Part shown: positions 43,648-53,240 of the stretch, one piece after another | How positions within the stretch are numbered: the first letter of the stretch is position 1 | How the letters are laid out: each line of letters begins with the position of its first letter | NCBI GenBank assembly: GCA_023393475.1 | Contig: JAEWLC010000037.1 | Coordinates: 62,001-126,000 of the forward strand | Direction: 5' to 3' | DNA: 64,000 bases | From: Pseudomonadota bacterium | GTDB lineage: Bacteria > Pseudomonadota > Alphaproteobacteria > Rhizobiales > Devosiaceae | Program-made: the position numbers and the translations under genes | The notes under the pieces: model-generated | The model's database searches: none | Told to the model about the DNA's origin: nothing | The model's input: only the letters and a program-made list of their open reading frames with translations

Positions 43648-44711
43648 CGGCGGGGACGCCTCGTCATGTTTTCGGGCGTCAGCAGGCGGCGCGTGGAGCC
43701 GCGAAGGATGATGTCGCACTCGAGGGTGATGGTGTGGGGCGCATGCGCGCCGGTGCGGTCGGAGAGGCGCGTCATCAGGAACGAGCTGATGGTCGCCGCA
43801 ATCTTGGCCACCGGCTGGGCGATGGCCGTGATGCCCGCCTCGTGCAGGCGGAACAGCGGAACGTCGTCGAAGCTGATCAGCGAGATATCGTCCGGAACCT
43901 TTAGGCCCTGCTCCTTGATGCGGCGGAGCGCGCCGACGGCCATGTTGTAGTTGCAGCAGAAGACGGCGGTGGGCGGTTCCGGCAGCGTCAGCAATTGCAG
44001 CATGCCCGAATAGGCATCGTTCTCGTTCCAGTGCGAGTCGAGCACGTAATTGGGGTTGATCTCAATGCCGCGGCTGAGCATCGCCTCGCGATAACCCTCG
44101 TAGCGCTCGCGACCGGCAAAGACCTTGGTGTCGCCGGTGAGCACGGCAACCTTGCTGTGGCCGATGTCGAGCAGGTGGCACACGGCGCGGAAGCTCGCGG
44201 CGCGATGCTCGACGAAGACGCGATCGGCGGGCGGGCCCTCGGCGTCATTGTCGTAGAAGATGACCGGGGTGCCATCCTCGATGAACTGCTGGATGCGGTC
44301 GGCGGCGTCAGCCCGGCCATCCATCACCAGCGCGTCGACCCGGTGTGAATCGAAGAAGTCGAGCAGGTCGAACACCGAGTTCGACTCGTCGTTGTGGCAA
44401 TAGGTGAGCAGCGCCCTGCCCTGCTTGCGCATTTCGCGGCTCAGGTGCTCGAGCACGCCGGCGTGGAACTCGCTGATATTGGGCACCATGAACCCCACCG
44501 TATTGGTGAGGTCGGTTTTCATGGCAGCGGCCAGAGCGTTGCGGCGGTAGCCGAGGTCGTGGATGGCCCGCGCGATCTGGTCGCGGTTGCCGGCGCGCAC
44601 CGGCTGGCCGTTGAGGTAGCGCGAGACCGTGCCGATGGCGACACCTGCGCGGTCCGCGACCTCCACGATCGTCGGCTGGCGCCTGGCCCTGCTGTCGTCG
44701 TCGTCGCTCAT
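43644..44711 (-). CDS. LacI family transcriptional regulator
   Basis: This 355-residue protein has the helix-turn-helix TIVEVADRAGVAIGTVSRYL (about residues 14-33), the hinge region YRRNALAAAMKTDLTNTVGF, then a sugar-binding-protein-like domain with two lobes. It lies inside the operon between the GHL6-like and GH95 genes with ATGA overlaps on both sides. Its probable target is the palindrome upstream of the binding-protein gene (49873-49889), and a fucosylated sugar or L-fucose is a likely inducer. Confidence 0.88.
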   Translation of the reverse strand: MSDDDDSRARRQPTIVEVADRAGVAIGTVSRYLNGQPVRAGNRDQIARAIHDLGYRRNALAAAMKTDLTNTVGFMVPNISEFHAGVLEHLSREMRKQGRALLTYCHNDESNSVFDLLDFFDSHRVDALVMDGRADAADRIQQFIEDGTPVIFYDNDAEGPPADRVFVEHRAASFRAVCHLLDIGHSKVAVLTGDTKVFAGRERYEGYREAMLSRGIEINPNYVLDSHWNENDAYSGMLQLLTLPEPPTAVFCCNYNMAVGALRRIKEQGLKVPDDISLISFDDVPLFRLHEAGITAIAQPVAKIAATISSFLMTRLSDRTGAHAPHTITLECDIILRGSTRRLLTPENMTRRPRR

Positions 44712-46759
44712 TCCGTCCCTTCGAACACCACCGCCCCGTGTATCCGCAGGCTCGGGACGGTGACCTGGGCCCGGCCATCGGCATAGGTGAAGGCGATATC
44801 CTCGCCGGTGAGGGCGTCGTAGGCACGCCGGGGCGCCGAGGGCAGCCGGATGCTTGACGTAACCGGGCCGAGAGCCGGAATGTCCTCGATCATTTCCATC
44901 ACCCGAACGCCGCCATCCCCGTTGGGCACCGCCTTGCCCCGAACCTGCGGCGCTCCGTAGAGCAGGTGCAGGATGTGGCGCGCTGGCCGTTGCTGACGGG
45001 TGAGCGTCGCACGGCCCGACGAGGGCAGATCGGTAATGATGGCCGGATCGGGAAGCAAGCGCGCGATGAGACCTCGAACGAGGTATTTGTAGAGCGGCTG
45101 GCCCATGGCGCGGTAGATCGAGAAGATCGGAAACGCGATGTAGCCGACCGACCCGGTCGTCGCAACGGCCGCCCCGAGCGCAGCAGCGGCGGGGTCGTCC
45201 GGCGTGTGCTGGTGCGAGCTGTAGTGCGCATAGCTCCGGTTGAAGTAGGACGGCACGATCTCGGCCAGCACTTCGGCGCCGGTGGAGGAGACGGTCTGGC
45301 CGGTACCATAGACGACGAACGGCGTCTCGGTCATTGCCGCATCGAGATTGCGGCTCGCCCGGATGTAGGACGGCGTGAACGGCACGGGCGAACCGCTGCC
45401 GCGGATGCCCGCTTCGATGGCGAAGCTGCCATCGGCATTGAGGCCGGAAGTGCCGGTGAGGAGGAGCTTGCCACCCTGGGCGACGTAGCGCTCCAGACGT
45501 CCCGCAAGCTCGACATCGACGGGGATGTCGTCGGGCAGGACGATCAGGCGAAAGGACTCGAAGCGGGCGCTGGGGTCGATCACGTCGAAGGGGAGCTTCA
45601 ACTCCTGCAGCACCTGCGCCGCCCCGTCATCGGCATCCGAATTGCGGGCGCCCACCGGGTGGAAATACTCGGCGGCGAGGATGGCGATATCGCTCACCTG
45701 CGTCGCGCCTTCGAGATAGGGCTCGAGCTTTTCGATCCGGCGATAGGCCGGAGCGATCGACGCATAGGTATCGGGGTTGATGCGACCATCGGGATGCAAC
45801 TGGTCGCCCACGAGGCATTTCGACCCGAGCGCCACCATCTGCGCGGCCTCGAACTCCAGCGCATCGGGATGCTTGAAGCCGCCGAACTCGCCCCACGAGG
45901 TGTGGAACTTGCCGGTATGGGCGACGAAATCGAGGCCGAGCGTCGCGGCGTAGCGGGCGCTCGAGGGGAAGTGGTCGTAGCCCCAGCCGCCGGTCGGCAG
46001 ACTTTCGAGCTCGAGGTGGCTGTAGCTCGAAAAGCGCTTCGGCCCCTGCTTATGGATGTGCCCGCAATTGTAGAAGATGCGGACGCCGGGGAACTCGGCC
46101 CGCAGCGCCGCGCTCATTTCCTGGCGGAAGCGCTCGTTGACCCACTCGTCGTTCGTCAGCCGATCGGCCGGATTTTCGGGATCGAGCCCATGCGCCTGCA
46201 TTGTGGCGATGCACTCTGGGCAGACGCAATCGGGCGTGAGGATGATGTCGAAGAAGATGCCGGGCGTTTCGTAGTTGCGCAACACCTCGCGCGCCTGCTC
46301 CAGCAGCTCGTCACGATAGGCCTTGTGGTTGAGGCAGAGCGTATGCCAGGCCGGGCTCAACTGCTTGCCCGCCGAGGGATCGACCGGGTTGTCGCGGTGA
46401 TATCGGTTGTTGGCGGACATGGCGCGCCACTCGGGATGGATGCGGGCGTTGCGCTCGTCCCACTGCACCGAAATGTAGATCGGGCATTCGATGTCTGCGG
46501 CGTTGAGCGCCTTGACCATGTCGCCCAGCAGGTCCGGCCGCGCCAGCTGCGGATGTGGAGCGCCCACCTTGGTGGGGTAGTACGACCAGCCATGATGGCA
46601 CTTGGCGAAGATGGTGATCGAGTCGACGCTGGCATCCCTGAGCGTCGAAACGAACTGGTCCGGATCGAAGGCCGAACCGATCCCCGGAATGTGCTCGGAG
46701 GTGTGGAAGTCGAGGTGAATCTGCCGATAGCGGAGCGGCTTGTTGGTCGAGACGGGCAT
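44708..46759 (-). CDS. GHL6-like glycosyl hydrolase with beta-galactosidase-type trimerisation domain
   Basis: This 683-residue protein has no signal peptide. The N-terminal half is a TIM-barrel-like module: RYRQIHLDFHTSEHIPGIGS, DSITIFAKCHHGWSYYPT, GIFFDIILTPDCVCPEC, typical of the putative glycoside hydrolase family GHL6 related to alpha-amylase/GH29-type barrels. CVCPEC could bind a metal. Residues about 360-560 (DIAILAAEYFHPV, RLERYVAQGGKLLLTGTSG) resemble the GH42 trimerisation domain, and the end is a beta domain. In a GH95-CUT1-LacI operon it is most likely a second exo-glycosidase for the same glycan. No activity can be assigned from sequence alone. Confidence 0.75.
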   Translation of the reverse strand: MPVSTNKPLRYRQIHLDFHTSEHIPGIGSAFDPDQFVSTLRDASVDSITIFAKCHHGWSYYPTKVGAPHPQLARPDLLGDMVKALNAADIECPIYISVQWDERNARIHPEWRAMSANNRYHRDNPVDPSAGKQLSPAWHTLCLNHKAYRDELLEQAREVLRNYETPGIFFDIILTPDCVCPECIATMQAHGLDPENPADRLTNDEWVNERFRQEMSAALRAEFPGVRIFYNCGHIHKQGPKRFSSYSHLELESLPTGGWGYDHFPSSARYAATLGLDFVAHTGKFHTSWGEFGGFKHPDALEFEAAQMVALGSKCLVGDQLHPDGRINPDTYASIAPAYRRIEKLEPYLEGATQVSDIAILAAEYFHPVGARNSDADDGAAQVLQELKLPFDVIDPSARFESFRLIVLPDDIPVDVELAGRLERYVAQGGKLLLTGTSGLNADGSFAIEAGIRGSGSPVPFTPSYIRASRNLDAAMTETPFVVYGTGQTVSSTGAEVLAEIVPSYFNRSYAHYSSHQHTPDDPAAAALGAAVATTGSVGYIAFPIFSIYRAMGQPLYKYLVRGLIARLLPDPAIITDLPSSGRATLTRQQRPARHILHLLYGAPQVRGKAVPNGDGGVRVMEMIEDIPALGPVTSSIRLPSAPRRAYDALTGEDIAFTYADGRAQVTVPSLRIHGAVVFEGTE

Positions 46760-46762
46760 ATT

Positions 46763-47584
46763 CTATTCCTTGGTACCGGTGCGGGAGTCGGCTCCGGCGG
46801 CGAACTGACGCTGGAAGATGAGAAACACGGCAAGTGGGACAGTGGTGGTGATGATCGCCGCCACCGACTGCAGGTCCCAGTTGAGCTCGTAGGTGCCGTT
46901 GATGCGGGCGAGGATCACCGGCAGCGGCACGTTGGTGCGCAGGTAGAGCAGCGGCAGCAGCAGCGCATTCCAGGTCCACAGGAACTGCAGGATCCCCGCG
47001 GCGAAGATGGCGCTCAGGCTGTTGGGCAGGACGATATGCCAGAAGGTCTGGATCGGCCCGCTGCCATCGATGCGCGAAGCTTCCACCAGCTCCTTCGGAA
47101 AGTCCTCGAGGAAGTTCTTCACGAGGAAGATCGACCACGCAAAGCTGAGCCCGACATAGGGAATGAGCACCGCCGCGAAGCTGTCGATGAGCCCGAGATC
47201 GCGCCAGAGCTGGAACAACGGGATGATCACCACCTGCTGCGGGAGCACGAAAGCGTTGATGATGATGATCAGCAACAGCCGCCGGAACGGGAACTTGAGG
47301 AAGTGGAAGGCGTAGGCCGCGGCAGGCGTCAGCAGCATCGTGCCGACAGTCGCGATGCCCGCAAGAATGGCCGTGGTGACCAGGGCCGGAGCGAGCGGAT
47401 AGGCGTCCCACACCCGTTCCCAGGCACTGAGCGTTAGCGTGAACGGCTCGAGCCGCCACCAGCCGCGCAGGGTTTCCGAAAGCGGGCGGATGGAGGTCAT
47501 CACGATGCCCACGATCGGGATGATCCAGATGAAGGCGATGATGCCGACCACGACGACGGGCCAGCGGGGCGAGCGACCGATCAT
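46763..47584 (-). CDS. CUT1 carbohydrate ABC importer permease, MalG type
   Basis: This 273-residue inner-membrane permease has six spans, the EAA loop ELVEASRIDGSGPIQTFWHI (about residue 170) and the conserved LQFLWTWNALLLPLLYL segment. The C-terminus ends FQRQFAAGADSRTGTKE, somewhat divergent from the usual FIEGLTAGAVK. It overlaps the MalF-type gene by 4 bp and is followed 3 bp later by the GHL6-like gene. Confidence 0.87.
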   Translation of the reverse strand: MIGRSPRWPVVVVGIIAFIWIIPIVGIVMTSIRPLSETLRGWWRLEPFTLTLSAWERVWDAYPLAPALVTTAILAGIATVGTMLLTPAAAYAFHFLKFPFRRLLLIIIINAFVLPQQVVIIPLFQLWRDLGLIDSFAAVLIPYVGLSFAWSIFLVKNFLEDFPKELVEASRIDGSGPIQTFWHIVLPNSLSAIFAAGILQFLWTWNALLLPLLYLRTNVPLPVILARINGTYELNWDLQSVAAIITTTVPLAVFLIFQRQFAAGADSRTGTKE

Positions 47585-48543
47585 CTTGCACCTGCCGTAC
47601 GCTGGATGATGGCGGGGATCGAGATGACCAGCACCGCGACCAGCAGGATCACCGTCGCTGCGGCGCCGTAGCCGAGCTTAAACTGGGTCATGGACTCGCG
47701 ATACATGAAGTAGCCCACCGTCTCGGTGGAGCGCACCGGGCCGCCGCCGGTCATGATGAAGATGATGTCGAAGGCGCGCAGCGCGCCGAGCAGGTTGATG
47801 AAGATGGCGACGCGGACGCCGGGCATCGACAGCGGCATCATCACGTTGCGCATCACCTGGCCGTGGCTGGCGCCATCGATATAGGCCGCCTCGAAAAGGG
47901 ACTTCGGGATCGCCTGGATGGCGGCGAAGCAGAGCATCAACGGCAGGCCCACCCCGCCCCACGCGGCGGTGACGATCAGTGCCGCCAGTGCGGTGCGCGT
48001 ATCGCCGAGCCAGGGCTGTGCGAAGCCGGGCTGGAAGATGCCGATGACGGCGTTGAGCAGCCCGCCGGCATCGGGGCGCAGGATGCCGATCCACATGTAG
48101 CCGGCGACCGCCTCGGAGATACCGAAGGCAGCAAAGATCATGACCCGGAACGGCAGCGTCTCGCGCGGCGCGAAGGCACAGAGCATGGCGATCAGCCAGC
48201 CGAGGCCGACCGAGATCACGGTGGTACCGAGCGTGAAGACCGCCGTTGTCACCAGCGTGTTCCGGAAAGCCGGATCGGTGAACAGCTTCACGTAGTTGCC
48301 GATGCCAACATATTTCGGCTTGCCCAGCCCCTTGATGTCGAAAAAGCTCAGCCGGATCGTGTCGATCAGCGGATAGACCACCGTGATCGAAAACAGGATC
48401 AGTACCGGGAGGATGAGCAGCCAGGCCGCGGGCCAGTCCCTCACTCTCCAGCCGGTGGCGAACAGCGCGCGCCGCTCGCCACCGGGCTGGGAAGGGGTCC
48501 CGGTACGCGTGCCCGCCGCAGTGTCTGCGACGGACTCGTGCAC
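47581..48543 (-). CDS. CUT1 carbohydrate ABC importer permease, MalF type
   Basis: This 320-residue permease has a cytoplasmic N-terminal tail of about 35 residues, then WLLILPVLILFSITVVYPLI as the first span. The EAA loop is SLFEAAYIDGASHGQVMRNV (about residue 218), and IFIMTGGGPVRSTETVGYFM is the MalF-type stretch. It directly abuts the binding-protein stop (48544), with no intercistronic hairpin, unlike the other importers in the window. No ATPase gene is in the operon. Confidence 0.87.
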   Translation of the reverse strand: MHESVADTAAGTRTGTPSQPGGERRALFATGWRVRDWPAAWLLILPVLILFSITVVYPLIDTIRLSFFDIKGLGKPKYVGIGNYVKLFTDPAFRNTLVTTAVFTLGTTVISVGLGWLIAMLCAFAPRETLPFRVMIFAAFGISEAVAGYMWIGILRPDAGGLLNAVIGIFQPGFAQPWLGDTRTALAALIVTAAWGGVGLPLMLCFAAIQAIPKSLFEAAYIDGASHGQVMRNVMMPLSMPGVRVAIFINLLGALRAFDIIFIMTGGGPVRSTETVGYFMYRESMTQFKLGYGAAATVILLVAVLVISIPAIIQRTAGAR

Positions 48544-49836
48544 TTAGTAGACCTCGTTCGCCTTGGCTTCGATCGCCGCGGTGACGGCGTCGATGGTGGC
48601 GTCCGACGGGTCCTGCAGGAACTTCTGCAGCTGTACGCGATACTCGTCGACTAGGTCACCGGGCAGCAGGTCGCCGAGCACGAACTGCACCTTGGACTGC
48701 GCAACGGCGGCGGTCGCCACCTGCTGCACGGGGCCGAGCAGCGAAGGATCGGCATTCTTGCTCGGCGAGGCATAGCCGTAGGAAGCGAGGATATCGGCCG
48801 CATCCTTGCTTACCATGTAGGTGGCGAAGGCATCGGCGGCGGCCGGGTTGGCGCCGTTGGTCGTCACCGAGATTTCCTTGGCGTCCACGCTCGAGGTGTC
48901 GTCATGGCCCAGCCCCAGGGACGGGAACTGGAAGATCGAATAGTCGACGCCTTCGTTGAGCTTGTAGTCGTTGCGGGCGCGAGAGTTCATCCACATGCCG
49001 ATCATCAGGTAGTTCGATGCGTCGGCGGTGAAGATCTGGTCGGCCGAGTAGTCCCAGTCGCCGGCGAACATCTGCTCGGGCGTGCCGCAGCAGCCGGCCT
49101 TGAGCAGTTCGGCGTACTTCTTCAGGGTCGTTTTCACGACCTCGTCGGTCCACGGAATCTCGTGCGCGGCGAGCTTCGCCGCCGCTTCGACGCCGCCGCT
49201 GCGGAGCAGCAGGGTTTCGAACCACTCACCATGGGCCCAGTACTTTGCCGGCATGGCGATCGGCGCGGCGTAACCGGCCGCCTTGAGCTTCTCGATCGAG
49301 GCGAGGAACTCGTCCCAGGTCTTGGGTGGCTCAATGCCAGCCTTTTCGAGATGCGCCGTCTTGTACCAGACCGCCGAGCGGTCGCCGTAGGTGTAGGGAA
49401 CGCCATAGGTCACGCCGTTGGTCGAGCCGAGTTCCCGCCACGACTGGTCGAGGGCGGCATCGAGATTGGCCGAGGCCCAGAGGTCATCGACCGGCCGCAG
49501 GATGCCGGCATCGGCCAACTCGGCGCGGAAGGCCGGCCAGGTGTTGATGATGATGTCGACCTTTTCGCCACCGAGCAGCGCGGTGCGCATCGGACCGCGC
49601 ATGTCGCCCTGGCCGGTCACCACCAGCTCGCGCACGGTGACACCCGGGTTCTTCGCGGCAAAGTCGGCTTCGAGTTTCTGCCAGAGTTCGGCGTCGGTAC
49701 CACCCTGCCACTGCAGGATCACGAGCTCCCCGCTCGCATCCTGCGCCCAAGCAGGCATGGAACCCATCACCGCGGCGAACACCGCACCGGCAACCAGCGT
49801 GCGCCGGGCAACCCGGGCACCTTTCGCAATAGACAT
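48544..49836 (-). CDS. extracellular solute-binding protein, family 1 (sugar type)
   Basis: This protein of about 430 residues starts at MSIAKGARVARR, preceded by a strong GAGGAGGAGG ribosome-binding site; the frame is open 14 codons further. The signal peptide has the core TLVAGAVFAAVMGSMPAWAQ, cut before DASG. The mature protein begins ELVILQWQGGTDAELWQKLE and contains VPYTYGDRSAVWYKTAHLEK. It captures the substrate of the fucosidase operon, for which it is the first gene. A 17-bp palindrome lies 37-53 bp upstream. Confidence 0.86.
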   Translation of the reverse strand: MSIAKGARVARRTLVAGAVFAAVMGSMPAWAQDASGELVILQWQGGTDAELWQKLEADFAAKNPGVTVRELVVTGQGDMRGPMRTALLGGEKVDIIINTWPAFRAELADAGILRPVDDLWASANLDAALDQSWRELGSTNGVTYGVPYTYGDRSAVWYKTAHLEKAGIEPPKTWDEFLASIEKLKAAGYAAPIAMPAKYWAHGEWFETLLLRSGGVEAAAKLAAHEIPWTDEVVKTTLKKYAELLKAGCCGTPEQMFAGDWDYSADQIFTADASNYLMIGMWMNSRARNDYKLNEGVDYSIFQFPSLGLGHDDTSSVDAKEISVTTNGANPAAADAFATYMVSKDAADILASYGYASPSKNADPSLLGPVQQVATAAVAQSKVQFVLGDLLPGDLVDEYRVQLQKFLQDPSDATIDAVTAAIEAKANEVY

Positions 49837-49872
49837 GTTTCCTCCTCCTCGTTGACGAGCCATTGGCGGCTC

Positions 49873-49889
49873 TTTCAACTAAGTTGAAA
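49873..49889. promoter_or_regulatory. perfect 17-bp palindrome, probable operator of the fucosidase operon
   Basis: TTTCAACTAAGTTGAAA is perfectly symmetric about A49881 and lies 37-53 bp upstream of the binding-protein start in an AT-rich promoter region. The LacI regulator in the same operon is the natural ligand. The rest of the 213-bp gap to the iminopeptidase gene shows no gene. Confidence 0.6.
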
Positions 49890-50049
49890 CGTTATCATCT
49901 ATTGCGGCGCTGACAAGTGCCACCACCCCAGCCTGGGGATAGTGCTGTTCCTTCTTGAGGAGTTAAACTCGGGTGGTCGCGCGCGGAATGCGTCTGGCGT
50001 CTCGACCAGTTCCCTTCCGCAACGACTGACTGCGCTTCCCCGGTAGAGG

Positions 50050-51345
50050 CTACGCGAGCGCCCCGCCCTGTTCCTTGACCAGTTGCACCAGACGCTTGAA
50101 GACCTCGCCACTCTGGCGAATGCCATCGTGCTCGAACTCGTTGGTGATCCACGGCGTCAGGTTGCCGACTTCCGATGCTGTTTCGAGCGACAGGCCCGCA
50201 TCGACATAAAGATCGTCGTGATAGACCACTGCGGCCACCGGCACATCGTTCGCCCTGAGGCGCGCCGGGTCGTAGAGCGGCGAGTAGTTCTCCCGCTTGG
50301 CGAGCGCCTCGGTGGCGGCGCGGAAGGGGCGGAGCGAGCGGATTTCCTCGAACATCCAAGGGAACATCATCTCGCCGCTGAACAGCAGCGGCCGGGCCGT
50401 CGGCGCGAACTCCGGATGGTTGGTGCGCTCGCGCTCGGCGGCCCAGTTCGTGGCGCCGGTATTGTGGCCGTAGATGCTCTCCTGCAGCACGGCGAAGAGC
50501 GGACCGCTGTCGTAGCTGGTCTCGTGCATGATCGACGCGAGGAAATGGTCGGAGAGGCGATCGGGCGTCGAGAAGGCCTCGTCGATCAGCCAGTGAACGT
50601 TCTCGAGGCCGGGCCCCATGCCGAGGTCGATACCGACGATCTGCAGGCGCCTCACCGTCAACCGGTCGCCATCGGGCAGCCGCACGTCGTTGGCGTCGAT
50701 GAAATCGGCGAGCGCCGCGACCCGCGCCACGTCGCCCGGATAGCGCTTGTAGAACCGCGCCGTCTTGCTAGCGGCTCGAGGAAAGGTGCGCCGATAGACT
50801 TCGTCTGCCGAGGGCTTGAGGCTCGCGAGGCCACCGGCGACATAGCAGGCGCCTAGCGCGCCGGGGTAGCGCGAGAGGTAGGTTAGCGTAAGGAAACCGC
50901 CATAGCTCTGCCCCAGCGACTCCCAGCGTTTGCCGCCGAACAGGGTCTTCCGCACATGCTCGAAGTCGTCGACGATCGAGTCGGCGCGAAACTTGACGAG
51001 GTAGTCGGCGCCCGCCGCGCCATCCGCGAACTGCGCCATGGTCGCGGCCTCGATGCGGCTGGAACGGCCAGTGCCGCGCTGGTCGGGCAGGATGACCCGA
51101 TGCGTCTTCAGCGCCTCGGCCAGCCACGATGGGCTTCCGACGGTCGGGCGGGGCGATTTGCCACCCGGGCCGCCCTGCAGGAACACGAGGAGCGGCAGGT
51201 CCTCCTTCTTCTTGGTCGGGTCGACGACCTCGCGCACGAAGACCTCGATCTTCGGCGAGTCGGCCGGGTCGGTCCAGTCGAGCGGAACCGGCACCAGATG
51301 GTCGCGGATGTGCATGCCGGGAATGGTGTATTCGGCGACGGGCAT
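50050..51345 (-). CDS. proline iminopeptidase-type alpha/beta hydrolase (peptidase S33)
   Basis: This 431-residue cytoplasmic hydrolase removes N-terminal proline from peptides. LLVFLQGGPGGKSPRP is the oxyanion GGPG motif, ILPDQRGTGRSSRIE the conserved DQRGxGxS, and WESLGQSYGGFLTLTY (about residue 145) holds the nucleophile Ser. Asp in VYHDDLYVDAGLS and His in NEFEHDGIRQSG complete the triad. The length fits the longer actinobacterial/proteobacterial iminopeptidases. It is the last gene of the peptide-importer operon, 12 bp after the DppB-type permease, so imported peptides are probably Pro- or Hyp-containing. Confidence 0.88.
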   Translation of the reverse strand: MPVAEYTIPGMHIRDHLVPVPLDWTDPADSPKIEVFVREVVDPTKKKEDLPLLVFLQGGPGGKSPRPTVGSPSWLAEALKTHRVILPDQRGTGRSSRIEAATMAQFADGAAGADYLVKFRADSIVDDFEHVRKTLFGGKRWESLGQSYGGFLTLTYLSRYPGALGACYVAGGLASLKPSADEVYRRTFPRAASKTARFYKRYPGDVARVAALADFIDANDVRLPDGDRLTVRRLQIVGIDLGMGPGLENVHWLIDEAFSTPDRLSDHFLASIMHETSYDSGPLFAVLQESIYGHNTGATNWAAERERTNHPEFAPTARPLLFSGEMMFPWMFEEIRSLRPFRAATEALAKRENYSPLYDPARLRANDVPVAAVVYHDDLYVDAGLSLETASEVGNLTPWITNEFEHDGIRQSGEVFKRLVQLVKEQGGALA

Positions 51346-51357
51346 TTTCGGTCTTTC

Positions 51358-52307
<950 letters not shown>

Positions 52308-52311
<4 letters not shown>

Positions 52312-53240
52312 GGCTTGCTCCTCGCCTTGCGCGGCGCGCGCTTGCCCTTGGGATCGAGCGCGTCGCGCAGGCCGTCGCCGAGGATGTTGAACGCCAGCGT
52401 GGTGAGCAGCAATGCGAGGCCGGGGATCAGCACCAGCCACCAGGCGACGAGGTAGATCGAGTTCGCGGCAGCGTCGGCCAGCATTCCGCCCCAGCTTGGC
52501 GCCGGGGGCACGATGCCCATACCGAGGAAGGAAAGGGTTGCCTCGAAGACGATCGAGCCGGGGATCATCATGGTCGTGTAGACGATGATGGGCACGCTGA
52601 GATTGGGCAGGATATCGACGAACATGATCGACAGCGGCCCTGCCCCCAGCGACCGGCTCGCCTCGACGAACTCCTGCTGGCGCAGCGATATCACCTGCCC
52701 GCGGATGACGCGGCCCATCGTGGTCCAGCTGAAAAAGACGATCACCCCGATGCTGAGCGAAAGGCTCGGGCCGAACACCGACACCAGCGCCAGGGCGCAG
52801 AGCAGGAACGGCACGCTCATCACGAGGTCCATGGCCCGGCTCAGCACGGTATCGACCCAGCCGCCGAAATAGCCGGCGACCATGCCGACGGTGACGCCGA
52901 CAAAGGCGGCGGCCAGCGCCGCGAGGATGCCGACGGTGAGCGACACGCTCGCTCCGTAGGCAAGCCGCACCAGCACGTCACGGCCGAGATGATCGGTGCC
53001 GAAGACGAACTCACTGTTGGGCGCGACGGGGAGGCCCATCGGCGAGAGGCCGGTGTCGCGATACTGCTCGATCGGCGAATGCCCGGTTGCCGAGGCGATC
53101 AGTGGAGCCGAGAAAGCGAAGATCACCGTGAGGATGATGAAGCAGAAGGCAGCAACACTGGCCGGGTCGCGCAGGAGGCGACGCAGCGTGAGCGCGAGCG
53201 AACTGCGCTGGACGACCGGGGAGGCTATATCGACGCTCAT
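52308..53240 (-). CDS. peptide ABC importer permease, DppC/OppC type
   Basis: This 310-residue permease has an N-terminal first span after SLALTLRRLLRDPASVAAF, the motif FGTDHLGRDVLVRLAYGA typical of DppC, and the coupling loop QQEFVEASRSLGAGPLSIMF (about residue 190). AFNILGDGLRDALDPK is the conserved C-terminal end. It is translationally coupled to both neighbours through 4-bp overlaps. Confidence 0.92.
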
